From Agathobaculum sp. Marseille-P7918 (GTDB lineage: Bacteria; Bacillota; Clostridia; Oscillospirales; Butyricicoccaceae), in the NCBI RefSeq assembly GCF_900625105.1, contig NZ_UYYD01000002.1, forward strand, positions 62,001 through 126,000: a stretch of DNA of 64,000 bases, in the 5' to 3' direction. Positions 9,201-16,940 of the stretch are shown piece by piece; the stretch's first letter is position 1, and every line of letters starts with the position of its first letter. The notes below the pieces were generated by a model. The model was given only the letters and a program-made list of their open reading frames with translations, was not told where the DNA came from and did no database searches. The position numbers and the translations under genes are program-made.

Positions 9201-9240
9201 AACAAAAGACGAGGTTTGTCCTTGCCGGACATCCTCGTCT
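9201..9240 (-). terminator. terminator-like hairpin in the leader of the amino-acid ABC operon
   Basis: On the minus strand, AGACGAGG and CCTCGTCT flank an inner TGTCC/GGACA stem, followed by TTTGTTTT. It lies between the consensus promoter (9256-9284) and the first gene, so it may be an attenuator. No known riboswitch consensus is recognised. Confidence 0.65.
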
Positions 9241-9255
9241 CTGCTTGATGCGCTC

Positions 9256-9284
9256 ATTATAGACCGCGCCAATTGCGTTGTCAA
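9256..9284 (-). promoter_or_regulatory. consensus sigma-A promoter of the amino-acid operon
   Basis: Perfect TTGACA (complement of 9279-9284), 17-base spacer, perfect TATAAT (complement of 9256-9261). A promoter this strong normally requires downstream control, here perhaps the adjacent hairpin. Confidence 0.88.
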
Positions 9285-9409
9285 CCGATTTTTTTGTTTT
9301 CAGCATTGTTTCCATTTTGCACAAATCAATCCGCTTCTTTTTTAGCAAAATCACACAACGCCCTTTTGTCGTGCTTCCCTTCCGCACGGAAAATTCTTGT
9401 TCTTCCCCA

Positions 9410-9452
9410 TTGACATCCCACTCTCGCAGACGTATTCTGTATACAGTATACT
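9410..9452 (+). promoter_or_regulatory. promoter with GTATAC operator, site C
   Basis: TTGACA (9410-9415), 17-base spacer, TATTCT (9433-9438). Overlapping and following the -10 are three half-sites at 7-base steps: GTATTC (9432), GTATAC (9439), GTATAC (9446). Binding there should repress the Fe-alcohol dehydrogenase gene. Confidence 0.8.
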
Positions 9453-9476
9453 ACTTGTCCTGAGGAGGTCTGTTCC

Positions 9477-10604
9477 ATGAAAAATCTTCGTTTGACCGGC
9501 GAACGCCTGATCACCGGCGCCGGCGCGCTCAACGCGCTGGGCGGGCTGGAATTCACCCGCGCGCTTCTGATCACCGGCGGCAGCTCGATGTTCCGCAATG
9601 GCACGATCCATCGCGCCGAGGCGCTGCTCTCCCCCCACGGGACGGTGGAGGTCTACCACGGCATTTCCGCCAACCCGAGCTGTGAGGATGTAGAAGATGG
9701 CCTTGCCGTCATGCGTCGCTTCGCCCCCGATCTGGTCATCGCGATCGGCGGCGGCTCGGCGATCGACGCCGCCAAAGCCATGCTGCTGTTCTATGAATGG
9801 CCTTCGCTCAACTTTGATAATGTGTTCCACTCCACGCTGCCGCAAAAGCGCAGTAAAACCACCTTTGTCGCCGTGCCGTCCACCTCGGGCACGGCCAGCG
9901 AGGTCACCCATGTCACGGTCATCACCTTCTCCGAGCAGCAGAACAAGCTGGCGATCAAAACCGAGGCGCTGCGCCCGGATATCGCCATTCTGGACGGGGA
10001 TCTGTGCATGTCCCTGCCCGCGCACATCGCCGCCGAGACCGGCATGGATGCGCTGACGCACGCGATCGAGTGCTTCACCAACCGCAGCAAGGAGACCTTC
10101 ACCGATCTGCTGGCGGCCGGCGCGATCTCGGGTATTTTGCAGTGGCTGCCGCAGTCGGTTTTGCAGGCCACGCCCGAAAGCCGCCAGAAGATGCACGAAT
10201 ATTCCTGCATGGCCGGCATGGCGTTTTCCAACGCCGGTCTGGGCATGGTGCACGGCATTTCGCATGCGTTTTCCGCCCATTACAACACCGCGCACGGCCT
10301 AGCCAACGCGGTCATCCTGCCCTATGTGCTGGACTACAACCGGCAGGACCCCTGGGTCGCCGCCGAGCTCGACCGCCTGTCCCGCATGACCGGCGGCGAC
10401 ATCGTCGCGCAGGTGCGCGCGCTGTCCGCGCAGGTCGGCATCCCGACCTGCCTGCGGGACTGCGGCATCGCGGAAGCGGATTTCCAGCGCGATGAAGCAA
10501 CGCTCATCGCCGGGTCCATGCTGGGCTCGACCGCGGTCAACCCGATCCCGATGACACCGGAAACCATTGCCCCGATCGTGCGCGCCGCTTACTACGGCAG
10601 CTGA
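9477..10604 (+). CDS. iron-containing alcohol dehydrogenase
   Basis: A 375-residue cytoplasmic enzyme of the group III metal-dependent alcohol dehydrogenases. IGGGSAIDAAKAM near residue 90 is the NAD(P)-binding motif. The metal-ligand region reads TGMDALTHAIE near 190 and GISHAFSAHYNTAHG near 260, with the expected histidines. Family members reduce aldehydes such as succinic semialdehyde (4-hydroxybutyrate dehydrogenase), butyraldehyde or lactaldehyde. Its promoter carries the same operator as the divergent aminotransferase operon, which makes a semialdehyde from that pathway a plausible substrate. GAGG lies 11-14 bases before the ATG. Confidence 0.88.
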   Translation: MKNLRLTGERLITGAGALNALGGLEFTRALLITGGSSMFRNGTIHRAEALLSPHGTVEVYHGISANPSCEDVEDGLAVMRRFAPDLVIAIGGGSAIDAAKAMLLFYEWPSLNFDNVFHSTLPQKRSKTTFVAVPSTSGTASEVTHVTVITFSEQQNKLAIKTEALRPDIAILDGDLCMSLPAHIAAETGMDALTHAIECFTNRSKETFTDLLAAGAISGILQWLPQSVLQATPESRQKMHEYSCMAGMAFSNAGLGMVHGISHAFSAHYNTAHGLANAVILPYVLDYNRQDPWVAAELDRLSRMTGGDIVAQVRALSAQVGIPTCLRDCGIAEADFQRDEATLIAGSMLGSTAVNPIPMTPETIAPIVRAAYYGS

Positions 10605-11542
10605 TGGAAACCGTACTGCTCACCCTGCATCAGGTGGTGCTCATGCTCGCCCTGCTCGCCATCGGGGCGATTTGCGCCCGGCTCGGCTGGTTTTCCGAAA
10701 CGGTCGCGCAAGGACTGAGCAAGTTTCTGCTCTGGTTTGTCACCCCGGCGCTGCTGATCGACGCATACAGCAGGCCATTTGAGGCGCAGATGGCCGTGTA
10801 TCTGCTGCTTGCAGGCGTGCTCGGCGCGCTGTTCCACCTGATGTCGGCGCTTTTGGCGCAGGGGCTCGTCCGCAAAGGCGACCGCGATCAGCGCGCGGTG
10901 GCGCGCATGAGTGTGGTGTATTCCAACTGCGGATTTATGGCGTTCCCGCTGATTTCCAGCGTGCTGGGCGACACCGGTCTGTTTTACGGCAGCGCCTTTG
11001 TCGGCGTGTTCAACCTGTCCCTGTGGACGCACGGGCAGTATCTGCTGCGCGGCCGCGAGGGGCTGAGTCCGCGCCGCGCGCTGTGCAATGCGGGCGTGCT
11101 CGGCACACTGACCGGCCTGCTGCTGTATCTTTCGCAGCTGCCGCTGCCGTCCATTGTTGCGGACACCATTTCGTCGCTGGCCTCGCTCAACACGCCGCTG
11201 GCCATGCTGGTCATCGGGTCGTTTCTGGCCCATTGCCGGCTGCACACACTGCTGCGGCAGGACGTGATCTATCCCGCCCTGCTGCGCATGCTGGTGTGCC
11301 CGCTCTGCCTGCTCGGGCTGCTGTACCTCATCCGCGTGCCGCACTGGTGCGCGGCCGGCGCGCAACTCGGACTGGTGACCATGCTGTGCGCAAGCTGCCC
11401 TTCCGCCGCGTCCAGCGTGCTGATGACCGCGTCGCTCGGCATGGATTCCGGATACGGGTCGCGCATCATCCTGCTGACCAGTCTGCTGTCGGTCGCCGTG
11501 ATCCCCGCGCTGTCGCTTGCCACCACTCTGGTGCTGGCATGA
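10604..11542 (+). CDS. AEC (auxin efflux carrier) family transporter
   Basis: A 312-residue membrane protein with about ten hydrophobic segments arranged as two halves, typical of AEC/bile-acid-fold carriers that move small carboxylates such as malate, lactate or other organic acids. The ATG overlaps the stop of the alcohol dehydrogenase gene (TGATG), so the two are translationally coupled. In this context it may export the hydroxyacid end product or import a carboxylate substrate; direction cannot be deduced. Confidence 0.85.
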   Translation: METVLLTLHQVVLMLALLAIGAICARLGWFSETVAQGLSKFLLWFVTPALLIDAYSRPFEAQMAVYLLLAGVLGALFHLMSALLAQGLVRKGDRDQRAVARMSVVYSNCGFMAFPLISSVLGDTGLFYGSAFVGVFNLSLWTHGQYLLRGREGLSPRRALCNAGVLGTLTGLLLYLSQLPLPSIVADTISSLASLNTPLAMLVIGSFLAHCRLHTLLRQDVIYPALLRMLVCPLCLLGLLYLIRVPHWCAAGAQLGLVTMLCASCPSAASSVLMTASLGMDSGYGSRIILLTSLLSVAVIPALSLATTLVLA

Positions 11543-11584
11543 TTGACAACCCACAGGCAAAACGGTATACTGAATGCAGTATAC
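11543..11584 (+). promoter_or_regulatory. autoregulated promoter of the GntR gene, operator site D
   Basis: TTGACA (11543-11548), 17-base spacer, TATACT (11566-11571). The -10 lies inside GTATAC (11565) and a second GTATAC follows at 11579, with a degenerate GAATGC half-site exactly midway (11572), again a 7-base period. This points to autorepression. Confidence 0.8.
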
Positions 11585-11602
11585 TTTTGGAGGACCATCG
11601 TC

Positions 11603-12247
11603 TTGAAAAATCTGAAAAAAGAGCCTTCGCTCACTGATAAAGCCTATGCCGCCATCAAGGAGGCCATCATTTCCAACGAGCTTGCGCCCGGCACCATGCT
11701 GGCGGAAGAAAGCCTTGCCGCGCAGCTCGGCATCAGCCGCACCCCCATCCGGGCGGCCTTGCAGCGGCTGGTGCTGGAAAAGATCGTGGTATCCTCGGGC
11801 AAAAAGCTGGTCGTCGCCGAAGTGACGGCGCAGGATGTGCGCGATATCGACATCATCCGCATCCATCTCGAGCCGCTTTCCATCCAGCTCATCGCGCAGC
11901 GCGGCGGACTGACCGCGCGGCAGCTGTCCCAGCTGCATGGCTACAACGAGCGGCAGCGCGAAGCGGCAGAAACCGGGGACAGCCTGTCCTTTCTGGAACA
12001 GGATACGCTGTTCCATGTGATGTTGGCGCAGCTGTCCGGCAACCATTTTCTATATGATCTGGTCAGCCGGAGCAATCTGACCATCCAGCGATTCCACACC
12101 CTGACCGGCACCCTGTCGCAGCACGCGCCGGTGGCGGTGGAAGAGCACAAAGCCATTCTGGACGCGCTCGAGCGCAGGGACTATCCGCAGGCGGAAGCCG
12201 CGCTGCGCTCGCATCTGGAAAAGGTGGACAGCCGTATGCTGCGCTGA
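11603..12247 (+). CDS. GntR family regulator (FCD-type effector domain)
   Basis: A 214-residue DNA-binding regulator. The N-terminal winged helix shows KAYAAIKEAII and AAQLGISRTPIRAALQRL (about residues 10-55); the C-terminal helical part, with DIIRIHLEPLS and late histidines, resembles the FCD ligand/metal-binding domain. The start is a TTG at 11603 with GGAGG 9 bases upstream; no ATG is available in frame nearby. It almost certainly binds the GTATAC sites at 6543, 8328, 9432 and 11565, controlling both operons and itself. The effector is presumably the transported amino acid or a catabolite. Confidence 0.88.
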   Translation: MKNLKKEPSLTDKAYAAIKEAIISNELAPGTMLAEESLAAQLGISRTPIRAALQRLVLEKIVVSSGKKLVVAEVTAQDVRDIDIIRIHLEPLSIQLIAQRGGLTARQLSQLHGYNERQREAAETGDSLSFLEQDTLFHVMLAQLSGNHFLYDLVSRSNLTIQRFHTLTGTLSQHAPVAVEEHKAILDALERRDYPQAEAALRSHLEKVDSRMLR

Positions 12248-12275
12248 CAGTTTGCCAACCGATCTCTCCGACAAC

Positions 12276-12316
12276 AAAACCCCGGATACCGCTTTTCCGC
12301 GGCATCCGGGGTTTTT
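12276..12316. terminator. bidirectional intrinsic terminator
   Basis: AAAACCCCGGAT paired with ATCCGGGGTTTTT, with an inner CCGC/GCGG stem, between the convergent GntR and Rrf2 genes. T-tracts are present on both strands. Confidence 0.85.
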
Positions 12317-12347
12317 CTATGCGTTCCAACGGGGATTCGGCCGGTTA

Positions 12348-12788
12348 TCACTCCGGCGCCTGCACCCGCTTGTGAAAATCATCCAGCATGGACTGCAAGG
12401 TGATGCCCTGCATGGTCTGCTTGACCGCGTCCTCAATCTGATGATACGGGGTTTGCAGCACCTGCCGGATATTCTGCGCCACCGGGCATTTGCGCCCCTG
12501 ACAGTTGTGAATCCCAATCAGGGCGGACAGGCCGTCCGGTTCGAGCGCGCTGTAAATTTGATACAGGGTGATCTGCGCCGGGTCGGCGCACAGCGCCGCG
12601 CCGCCGGTGCCCCGCGCGACCGAAATCAGTCCGGCCTTTTTGAGCTTTCCCATGATGTTCCGGATGACCACGGGATTGCATCCCGTGCTTTGCGCGAGCA
12701 AATCGCTTGTCACTTTGGCAATGCCCTTGGCTTCATGGATGAATATCAAACAATGCACGGCGATCGAGCATTTGGTGCTGATCTGCAT
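12348..12788 (-). CDS. Rrf2 family transcriptional regulator
   Basis: A 146-residue winged-helix regulator starting MQISTKCSIAVHCL. The recognition region is NPVVIRNIMGKLKKAGL, followed by a wing with GTGGAAL. Cysteines in HNCQGRKCPVAQNI (about 95-107) resemble the Fe-S or redox-sensing cysteine loop of IscR/NsrR/RsrR-type members, though only two cysteines are clustered here. The start at 12788 is chosen because the family fold begins there; the upstream in-frame stretch crosses the promoter region. It is divergent from a quinone-oxidoreductase/flavodoxin-ferredoxin operon whose promoter has two matching palindromes, so a redox or electrophile sensor is likely. Confidence 0.85.
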   Translation of the reverse strand: MQISTKCSIAVHCLIFIHEAKGIAKVTSDLLAQSTGCNPVVIRNIMGKLKKAGLISVARGTGGAALCADPAQITLYQIYSALEPDGLSALIGIHNCQGRKCPVAQNIRQVLQTPYHQIEDAVKQTMQGITLQSMLDDFHKRVQAPE

Positions 12789-12826
12789 GATGGGATCCCC
12801 TCTTTCCGTTTGGCTGACACGCCGGA

Positions 12827-12888
12827 TGTAACTATTGACATTACAACAAGCGCGTGGTATAGTAGCAGATGTAATTTCATCTGTTACA
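12827..12888 (+). promoter_or_regulatory. promoter with two TGTAA-N9-TTACA operators
   Basis: TTGACA (12835-12840), 17-base spacer, TATAGT (12858-12863). One operator, TGTAA-N9-TTACA (12827-12845), covers the -35; an identical-format copy (12870-12888) lies over the transcription start. They are 43 bases apart, about four helical turns. Probable Rrf2 sites. Confidence 0.78.
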
Positions 12889-12975
12889 ACACATTGTATC
12901 GGGTTTTCCGATAAAATGCAAGCGTCCGGCACGAAAACGGCCGGCACATCCCGATGAAACAGAAAGGACCGGCAC

Positions 12976-13977
12976 ATGAAAGCAGTACAGATCGACCAAT
13001 ATACCAAAGAGATCCGCACCCGTCTTTGCGACCTTCCCCTGCCGGAGATCGCAGCAGACGAAGTGCTGGTAAAAGTCAAAGCAGCCGCGGTCAACCCGCT
13101 CGAGCTGCTGATCCTCTCGGGCAGCGTCCGGCTGATCCAAAACTACACCATGCCGCTGACGCTGGGCAACGAATGTGCCGGCATCGTGGAACAGGTTGGC
13201 CGCCATGTGACCGCCTTCCAGCCGGGCGACCGGGTTTACACCCGCCTGCCGCAGCAAAAAATCGGCGCGTTCGCGGAATATGTCGCGGTCCCGCAATCCG
13301 CGCTCGCCCGCATGCCCGCGGAGTATGACTTCGCCACCGCCGCCGCGATCCCGCTGACCGGACTGACCGCCTATCAGGCCATCACGGAAGAACTTGAGGC
13401 CCAGCCGGGGCAAACCCTGCTCATCACCGGCGCATCGGGCAGCTTCGGCCAGATGGCCGTGCCCATCGCCAAAGCGTGCGGACTGCGGGTTTTCGTGACC
13501 GGCAACCACCGCGCGCGCGACCAGTTTCTCGCCATGGGGGTGGAGCGATACATCGACTACCGGCAGGAAAACTACTGGGAGGTGCTGTCCGGGGTGGACC
13601 ATGTGATCGATACCCTCGGCGCCGCAGAATTCGACCATGCGCTGCATGTGCTCAAACCCGGCGGGCGGCTGGTGAGCCTCAAGGCCGTGCCGAACAAGGC
13701 GTTTGCCGTCCGGCAGCATGCTGCGCCGTGGAAAAAAGCGCTGTTCACCCTTGCCGGCGCCAAATATGACGCCGCCGCCCGCAAGCAGGGCAAGGAATAC
13801 CGTTTTCTGTTTGTCCATGCCGACGGTGCGCAGCTGAAAAAAATCACGAAAATCGTCGAGCAAACCCAAATCAGGCCCGCCGTTGACCCGCATGTCTTTT
13901 CTCTGGCACGGGCCGACGACGCGCTGCGGCTTGTCGCGCAGGGCCGCCTGAGCGGCAAGGTGCTCATTCAAATCTGA
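12976..13977 (+). CDS. MDR-family NADPH:quinone oxidoreductase-like protein
   Basis: A 333-residue medium-chain reductase of the zinc-free quinone oxidoreductase branch. The N-terminal GroES-like domain shows VNPLELLILSG and LGNECAGIVEQVG, without zinc-binding cysteines. The Rossmann domain shows ITGASGSFGQMAVPIAKA near 150. Such enzymes reduce quinones, enones or other electrophiles with NADPH in the cytoplasm. It is the first gene behind an Rrf2-regulated promoter, followed after 15 bases by a flavodoxin/ferredoxin fusion, suggesting a detoxification or redox-balance role. Confidence 0.85.
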   Translation: MKAVQIDQYTKEIRTRLCDLPLPEIAADEVLVKVKAAAVNPLELLILSGSVRLIQNYTMPLTLGNECAGIVEQVGRHVTAFQPGDRVYTRLPQQKIGAFAEYVAVPQSALARMPAEYDFATAAAIPLTGLTAYQAITEELEAQPGQTLLITGASGSFGQMAVPIAKACGLRVFVTGNHRARDQFLAMGVERYIDYRQENYWEVLSGVDHVIDTLGAAEFDHALHVLKPGGRLVSLKAVPNKAFAVRQHAAPWKKALFTLAGAKYDAAARKQGKEYRFLFVHADGAQLKKITKIVEQTQIRPAVDPHVFSLARADDALRLVAQGRLSGKVLIQI

Positions 13978-13992
13978 CAGGAGGAAGCGTAC

Positions 13993-14757
13993 ATGAAACT
14001 TTATGAGGTTGTCTTCAGCCCGACGGGCGGCACCCAAAAGGTGGCCGACCGGCTGGCCCAATCCTTGTCCGGGGAAATCGTCCCCGTTGACCTGACCGAC
14101 CATACGCTGGCATTTGCCAGTATCGCGCTGACGCCAGACGATGTGGCCGTCCTTGCCGTGCCTTCCTATGGCGGCCGGGTGCCGGCCCCCGTGGTCGAGC
14201 GGCTGGCTGCGCTGCACGGCAACGGCGCCCGCGCGGTGCTGGTCTGCGTCTACGGCAACCGCGCCTATGAGGACACACTGGCCGAATTGCAGGATACCGC
14301 CAAGCAAGCCGGGTTCCGACCGATCGCGGCGGTGGCCGCAGTGGCCGAACATTCCATCGCCCGGCAGTTTGCCGCCGGCCGTCCGGATGCACAGGACGCG
14401 CAGCAGCTTGCAGCTTTCGCCGCACAGACCCGCGGCAAACTTACCGCCGGCTCGGCCGCGGAGCCGCAGATTCCCGGCAACCGCCCCTATCAAAAGGCGG
14501 GCGGCGCCGGCATGGTGCCCAAGCCGACCAAAGCATGCGTCCGCTGCGGTGCGTGCGCCAAAACCTGCCCCGTGCAGGCCATTTCTGCGGACGACCCCAA
14601 AAAAGTAAACGCCAAAGCCTGCATTTCCTGCATGCGCTGCGTCTCCATCTGCCCGCACGACGCCCGCAAGGTCAATCCGCTGCTGCTGTCCGCCGCCGGA
14701 TTGATGCTGAAAAAGGTCTGCGCACAGCGCAAGGACAACGAGCTGTTCCTCGCCTGA
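13993..14757 (+). CDS. EFR1-type flavodoxin-ferredoxin fusion
   Basis: A 254-residue protein. The N-terminal half is flavodoxin-like: FSPTGGTQKVADRL near residue 9 matches the FMN phosphate loop, and VPSYGGRVPAP near 54 a second FMN contact. The C-terminus holds two [4Fe-4S] motifs, CVRCGACAKTCP near 179 and CISCMRCVSICP near 210. This is the EFR1 architecture, a small electron carrier widespread in anaerobes. It probably passes electrons between an oxidoreductase and a low-potential acceptor. It shares an operon and AGGAGG-led translation with the MDR reductase. Confidence 0.9.
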   Translation: MKLYEVVFSPTGGTQKVADRLAQSLSGEIVPVDLTDHTLAFASIALTPDDVAVLAVPSYGGRVPAPVVERLAALHGNGARAVLVCVYGNRAYEDTLAELQDTAKQAGFRPIAAVAAVAEHSIARQFAAGRPDAQDAQQLAAFAAQTRGKLTAGSAAEPQIPGNRPYQKAGGAGMVPKPTKACVRCGACAKTCPVQAISADDPKKVNAKACISCMRCVSICPHDARKVNPLLLSAAGLMLKKVCAQRKDNELFLA

Positions 14758-14817
14758 CGCACCGGTCCAAGCAGGCAGAGGCACGGCCGACGGGAACTGC
14801 CCGCGCCAGGATGCCGG

Positions 14818-15672
14818 TTACAGCATCAGCAGCGTACCGGCCACGACGCACAACAGACCGATCCCGGCCTTTTTCGACAGTTTCTCTCGGAACACCACAT
14901 AGGAAAACGCAATGGTCACCAGGATACTGAGTTTGTCGATCGGCACCACCACGCTGGCAAGGCCGTCCTGCAAGGCCTTATAGTAACACAGCCAGGACGC
15001 GCCGGTCGCGATGCCGGACAGGACAAGAAAGCCAAATTCCTTGCCCGGAATCTGCCGCACAGACCCCTGCTTTCCCTTGACGAACACCACCAGCCATGCC
15101 ATCAGCAGCACAACGCCGGTGCGCAGCGCGGTGCCGAGGTTGGACTCCACGCCCGTGATGCCGATTTTGCCGAAAATCGCGGTCAGACTGGCGAAAACCG
15201 CGGACAACACCGCATAAACCAGCCAGGAATAACCGGCGGTCTGCGCCGTCTGCTCTTTTTTCTGGAGCATCAGCAGCGTGCCCCCGGCAATCGCCACCAA
15301 GCCGACCAGTTTCCAAAGGTGGATCGGCTCCTTCAACAACACAAACGCCAGCAGCACCGTCAAAACGGTGCTGCATTTGTCTATGGGCACGACCTTGTTG
15401 ATATCCCCCAATTGCAGCGCGCGAAAATAGCACAGCCAGGACGCGCCGGTCGCCAAACCGGACAGGATCAGGAAGGTCCAGGTATAGGCGGAGATATCCG
15501 CGATCTGCGGCGCGGAGCCCACCAAAAACACCATCAGCCACGAAAATACCAGCACGACGATGGTGCGGATGGCTGTCGCCACATCGGAATCGGTCTTTTG
15601 AATGCCGCATTTTGCCAAAACAGCGGTAATGCCGGCAAAGAACGCAGAACTCACTGCAAACAAAATCCACAT
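14818..15672 (-). CDS. EamA/DMT family transporter
   Basis: A 284-residue membrane protein with ten predicted helices in two homologous EamA halves. The internal duplication is visible: GLATGASWLCYFRALQLG in the first half and GIATGASWLCYYKALQDG in the second, each followed by VVPIDK. DMT carriers export amino acids, sugars or metabolites; the substrate is unknown. AGGAGG precedes the ATG, and a TTGCAA/TATAAT promoter lies just upstream. It is transcribed alone, convergent with the EFR1 gene. Confidence 0.9.
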   Translation of the reverse strand: MWILFAVSSAFFAGITAVLAKCGIQKTDSDVATAIRTIVVLVFSWLMVFLVGSAPQIADISAYTWTFLILSGLATGASWLCYFRALQLGDINKVVPIDKCSTVLTVLLAFVLLKEPIHLWKLVGLVAIAGGTLLMLQKKEQTAQTAGYSWLVYAVLSAVFASLTAIFGKIGITGVESNLGTALRTGVVLLMAWLVVFVKGKQGSVRQIPGKEFGFLVLSGIATGASWLCYYKALQDGLASVVVPIDKLSILVTIAFSYVVFREKLSKKAGIGLLCVVAGTLLML

Positions 15673-15700
15673 CTGTCATTCCTCCTCAGGCATCCACTCT

Positions 15701-15729
15701 ATTATAGAACCGCCCCCGGACGGTTGCAA
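15701..15729 (-). promoter_or_regulatory. sigma-A promoter of the EamA gene
   Basis: TTGCAA (15724-15729), 17-base spacer, perfect TATAAT (complement of 15701-15706), about 30 bases before the start codon. Confidence 0.78.
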
Positions 15730-15821
15730 GAGCAAACCAGCCGGGGCGAGGAATGATGATGTGACGCAGCCTCCTGCCGAAAGCCAAACCGGCCAACGGC
15801 TCTGACCGTGCCGCCGCGGGA

Positions 15822-15851
15822 CAAAAAGCGGCATCTACCATGGTATGCCGA
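15822..15851 (-). terminator. terminator of the sugar/polyol operon
   Basis: On the minus strand, CGGCATACC and GGTAGATGCCG form an imperfect stem followed by CTTTTTG, 31 bases after the stop of the zinc dehydrogenase gene. Confidence 0.65.
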
Positions 15852-15881
15852 CTTTGCACATCGGTCAAACCACCCATGAAA

Positions 15882-16940
15882 TTAGCAGTTGCCGTCCTCA
15901 AAATCCAAAACGACCTTGAGCGCCCGATGACTCCGCACCAATGCCAATGCCTCGTCAATCTGCTCAAACGGCAGCACATGCGAGTAAAAATCCTTTGGAT
16001 TGACCTTGCCCTGCAAAATATAGGCGATCGTCTCATCCATGATATCGTATTCCCCATACGGGAAATTGAGCATATGCAGACTGATATTATTGGGCAATTG
16101 ACTCAAATCGATCTGCGTATCTCCCTTGCGCAACACACCGAGCGAACACAGTTTTCCACCCTGACGCAAATACTGCGCGCCTTCCAGCAGCACGGTGCTT
16201 TTGCCCACCGCATCCACGACCAGATCAAATTTCTCGTCCCCGATCTGCGCCGCTGTATCCTGTTGAGCAAAGTTGATCGTCCGGTCGGTATGTGCCACAC
16301 GGACCGAATTGGCCAGCCGTTCCGGCACGCTGTCGATGACCGTCAGCTCGGCCGCACCGCGCAGTTTCATAAACATTGCCAGCGCCGTGCCCATCGGCCC
16401 CGCGCCGTACAGCAGCACCCGATCCCCCGGCTGCACGCCGAAGTTGACGGCCGCACTGTGGCATTCGCTCAGCGACAGCAGCAGCGCCGCGTCTTTCCAG
16501 TCGATCTCCGCCGGAAAGCGGTGCTGTTTTTTGTAAAACGGCACCTGCTCCGGTGTACAGACCCCATCTTCCACCATCGCCTGCTGATCCACGACCACAC
16601 CATACTGCGCCATGCCGCCGTAAGTTTTGGTATACCCGTTGCCCGCGTCCGGCCACAGGTTGGGATGGATGAAGCGATCCCCTATCCTGATGTTGCGCAC
16701 TTTGGAGCCAACGCGAATGACCTCGCCCGCACCCTCGTGGCCAAGTACGGTCGGGAAGCCGAGAAAGCCCTGTTTTTCTGTTGTCTCCCCGTTGATGATG
16801 CCCATATCCGTGCCGCTGCACACGCCGCAGGCATGATTGCGGCAAAGCGCCCCATATTCGCCGATTTCCGGGATCGGGACATCGTCCACAACACGCACGA
16901 CGCCTTTTTCCAGCACGGCGATCGCCTTCATACAGTTCAT
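15882..16940 (-). CDS. zinc-dependent alcohol/polyol dehydrogenase (MDR family)
   Basis: A 352-residue enzyme. CGVCSGTDMG near residue 39 and LGHEGAGEV near 67 supply the catalytic zinc ligands; VLLYGAGPMGTALAMF near 169 binds NAD(P). The four-cysteine structural zinc loop of classical alcohol dehydrogenases is absent. Relatives include sorbitol and threonine dehydrogenases. The ATG overlaps the stop of the FGGY kinase gene (ATGA), placing it last in the seven-gene sugar operon. It most likely oxidises a polyol or hydroxyacid to the ketone that the pathway uses. Confidence 0.85.
   Translation of the reverse strand: MNCMKAIAVLEKGVVRVVDDVPIPEIGEYGALCRNHACGVCSGTDMGIINGETTEKQGFLGFPTVLGHEGAGEVIRVGSKVRNIRIGDRFIHPNLWPDAGNGYTKTYGGMAQYGVVVDQQAMVEDGVCTPEQVPFYKKQHRFPAEIDWKDAALLLSLSECHSAAVNFGVQPGDRVLLYGAGPMGTALAMFMKLRGAAELTVIDSVPERLANSVRVAHTDRTINFAQQDTAAQIGDEKFDLVVDAVGKSTVLLEGAQYLRQGGKLCSLGVLRKGDTQIDLSQLPNNISLHMLNFPYGEYDIMDETIAYILQGKVNPKDFYSHVLPFEQIDEALALVRSHRALKVVLDFEDGNC

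Noticed and set aside
9201-9240. Known riboswitch or T-box
   Set aside because: Too short, and lacks the T-box sequence and any aptamer signature I recognise.
9177-9260. A small leader-peptide frame ending in the ABC ATPase start
   Set aside because: Its ATG overlaps the -10 box, so it would not be transcribed from the consensus promoter; no ribosome site.
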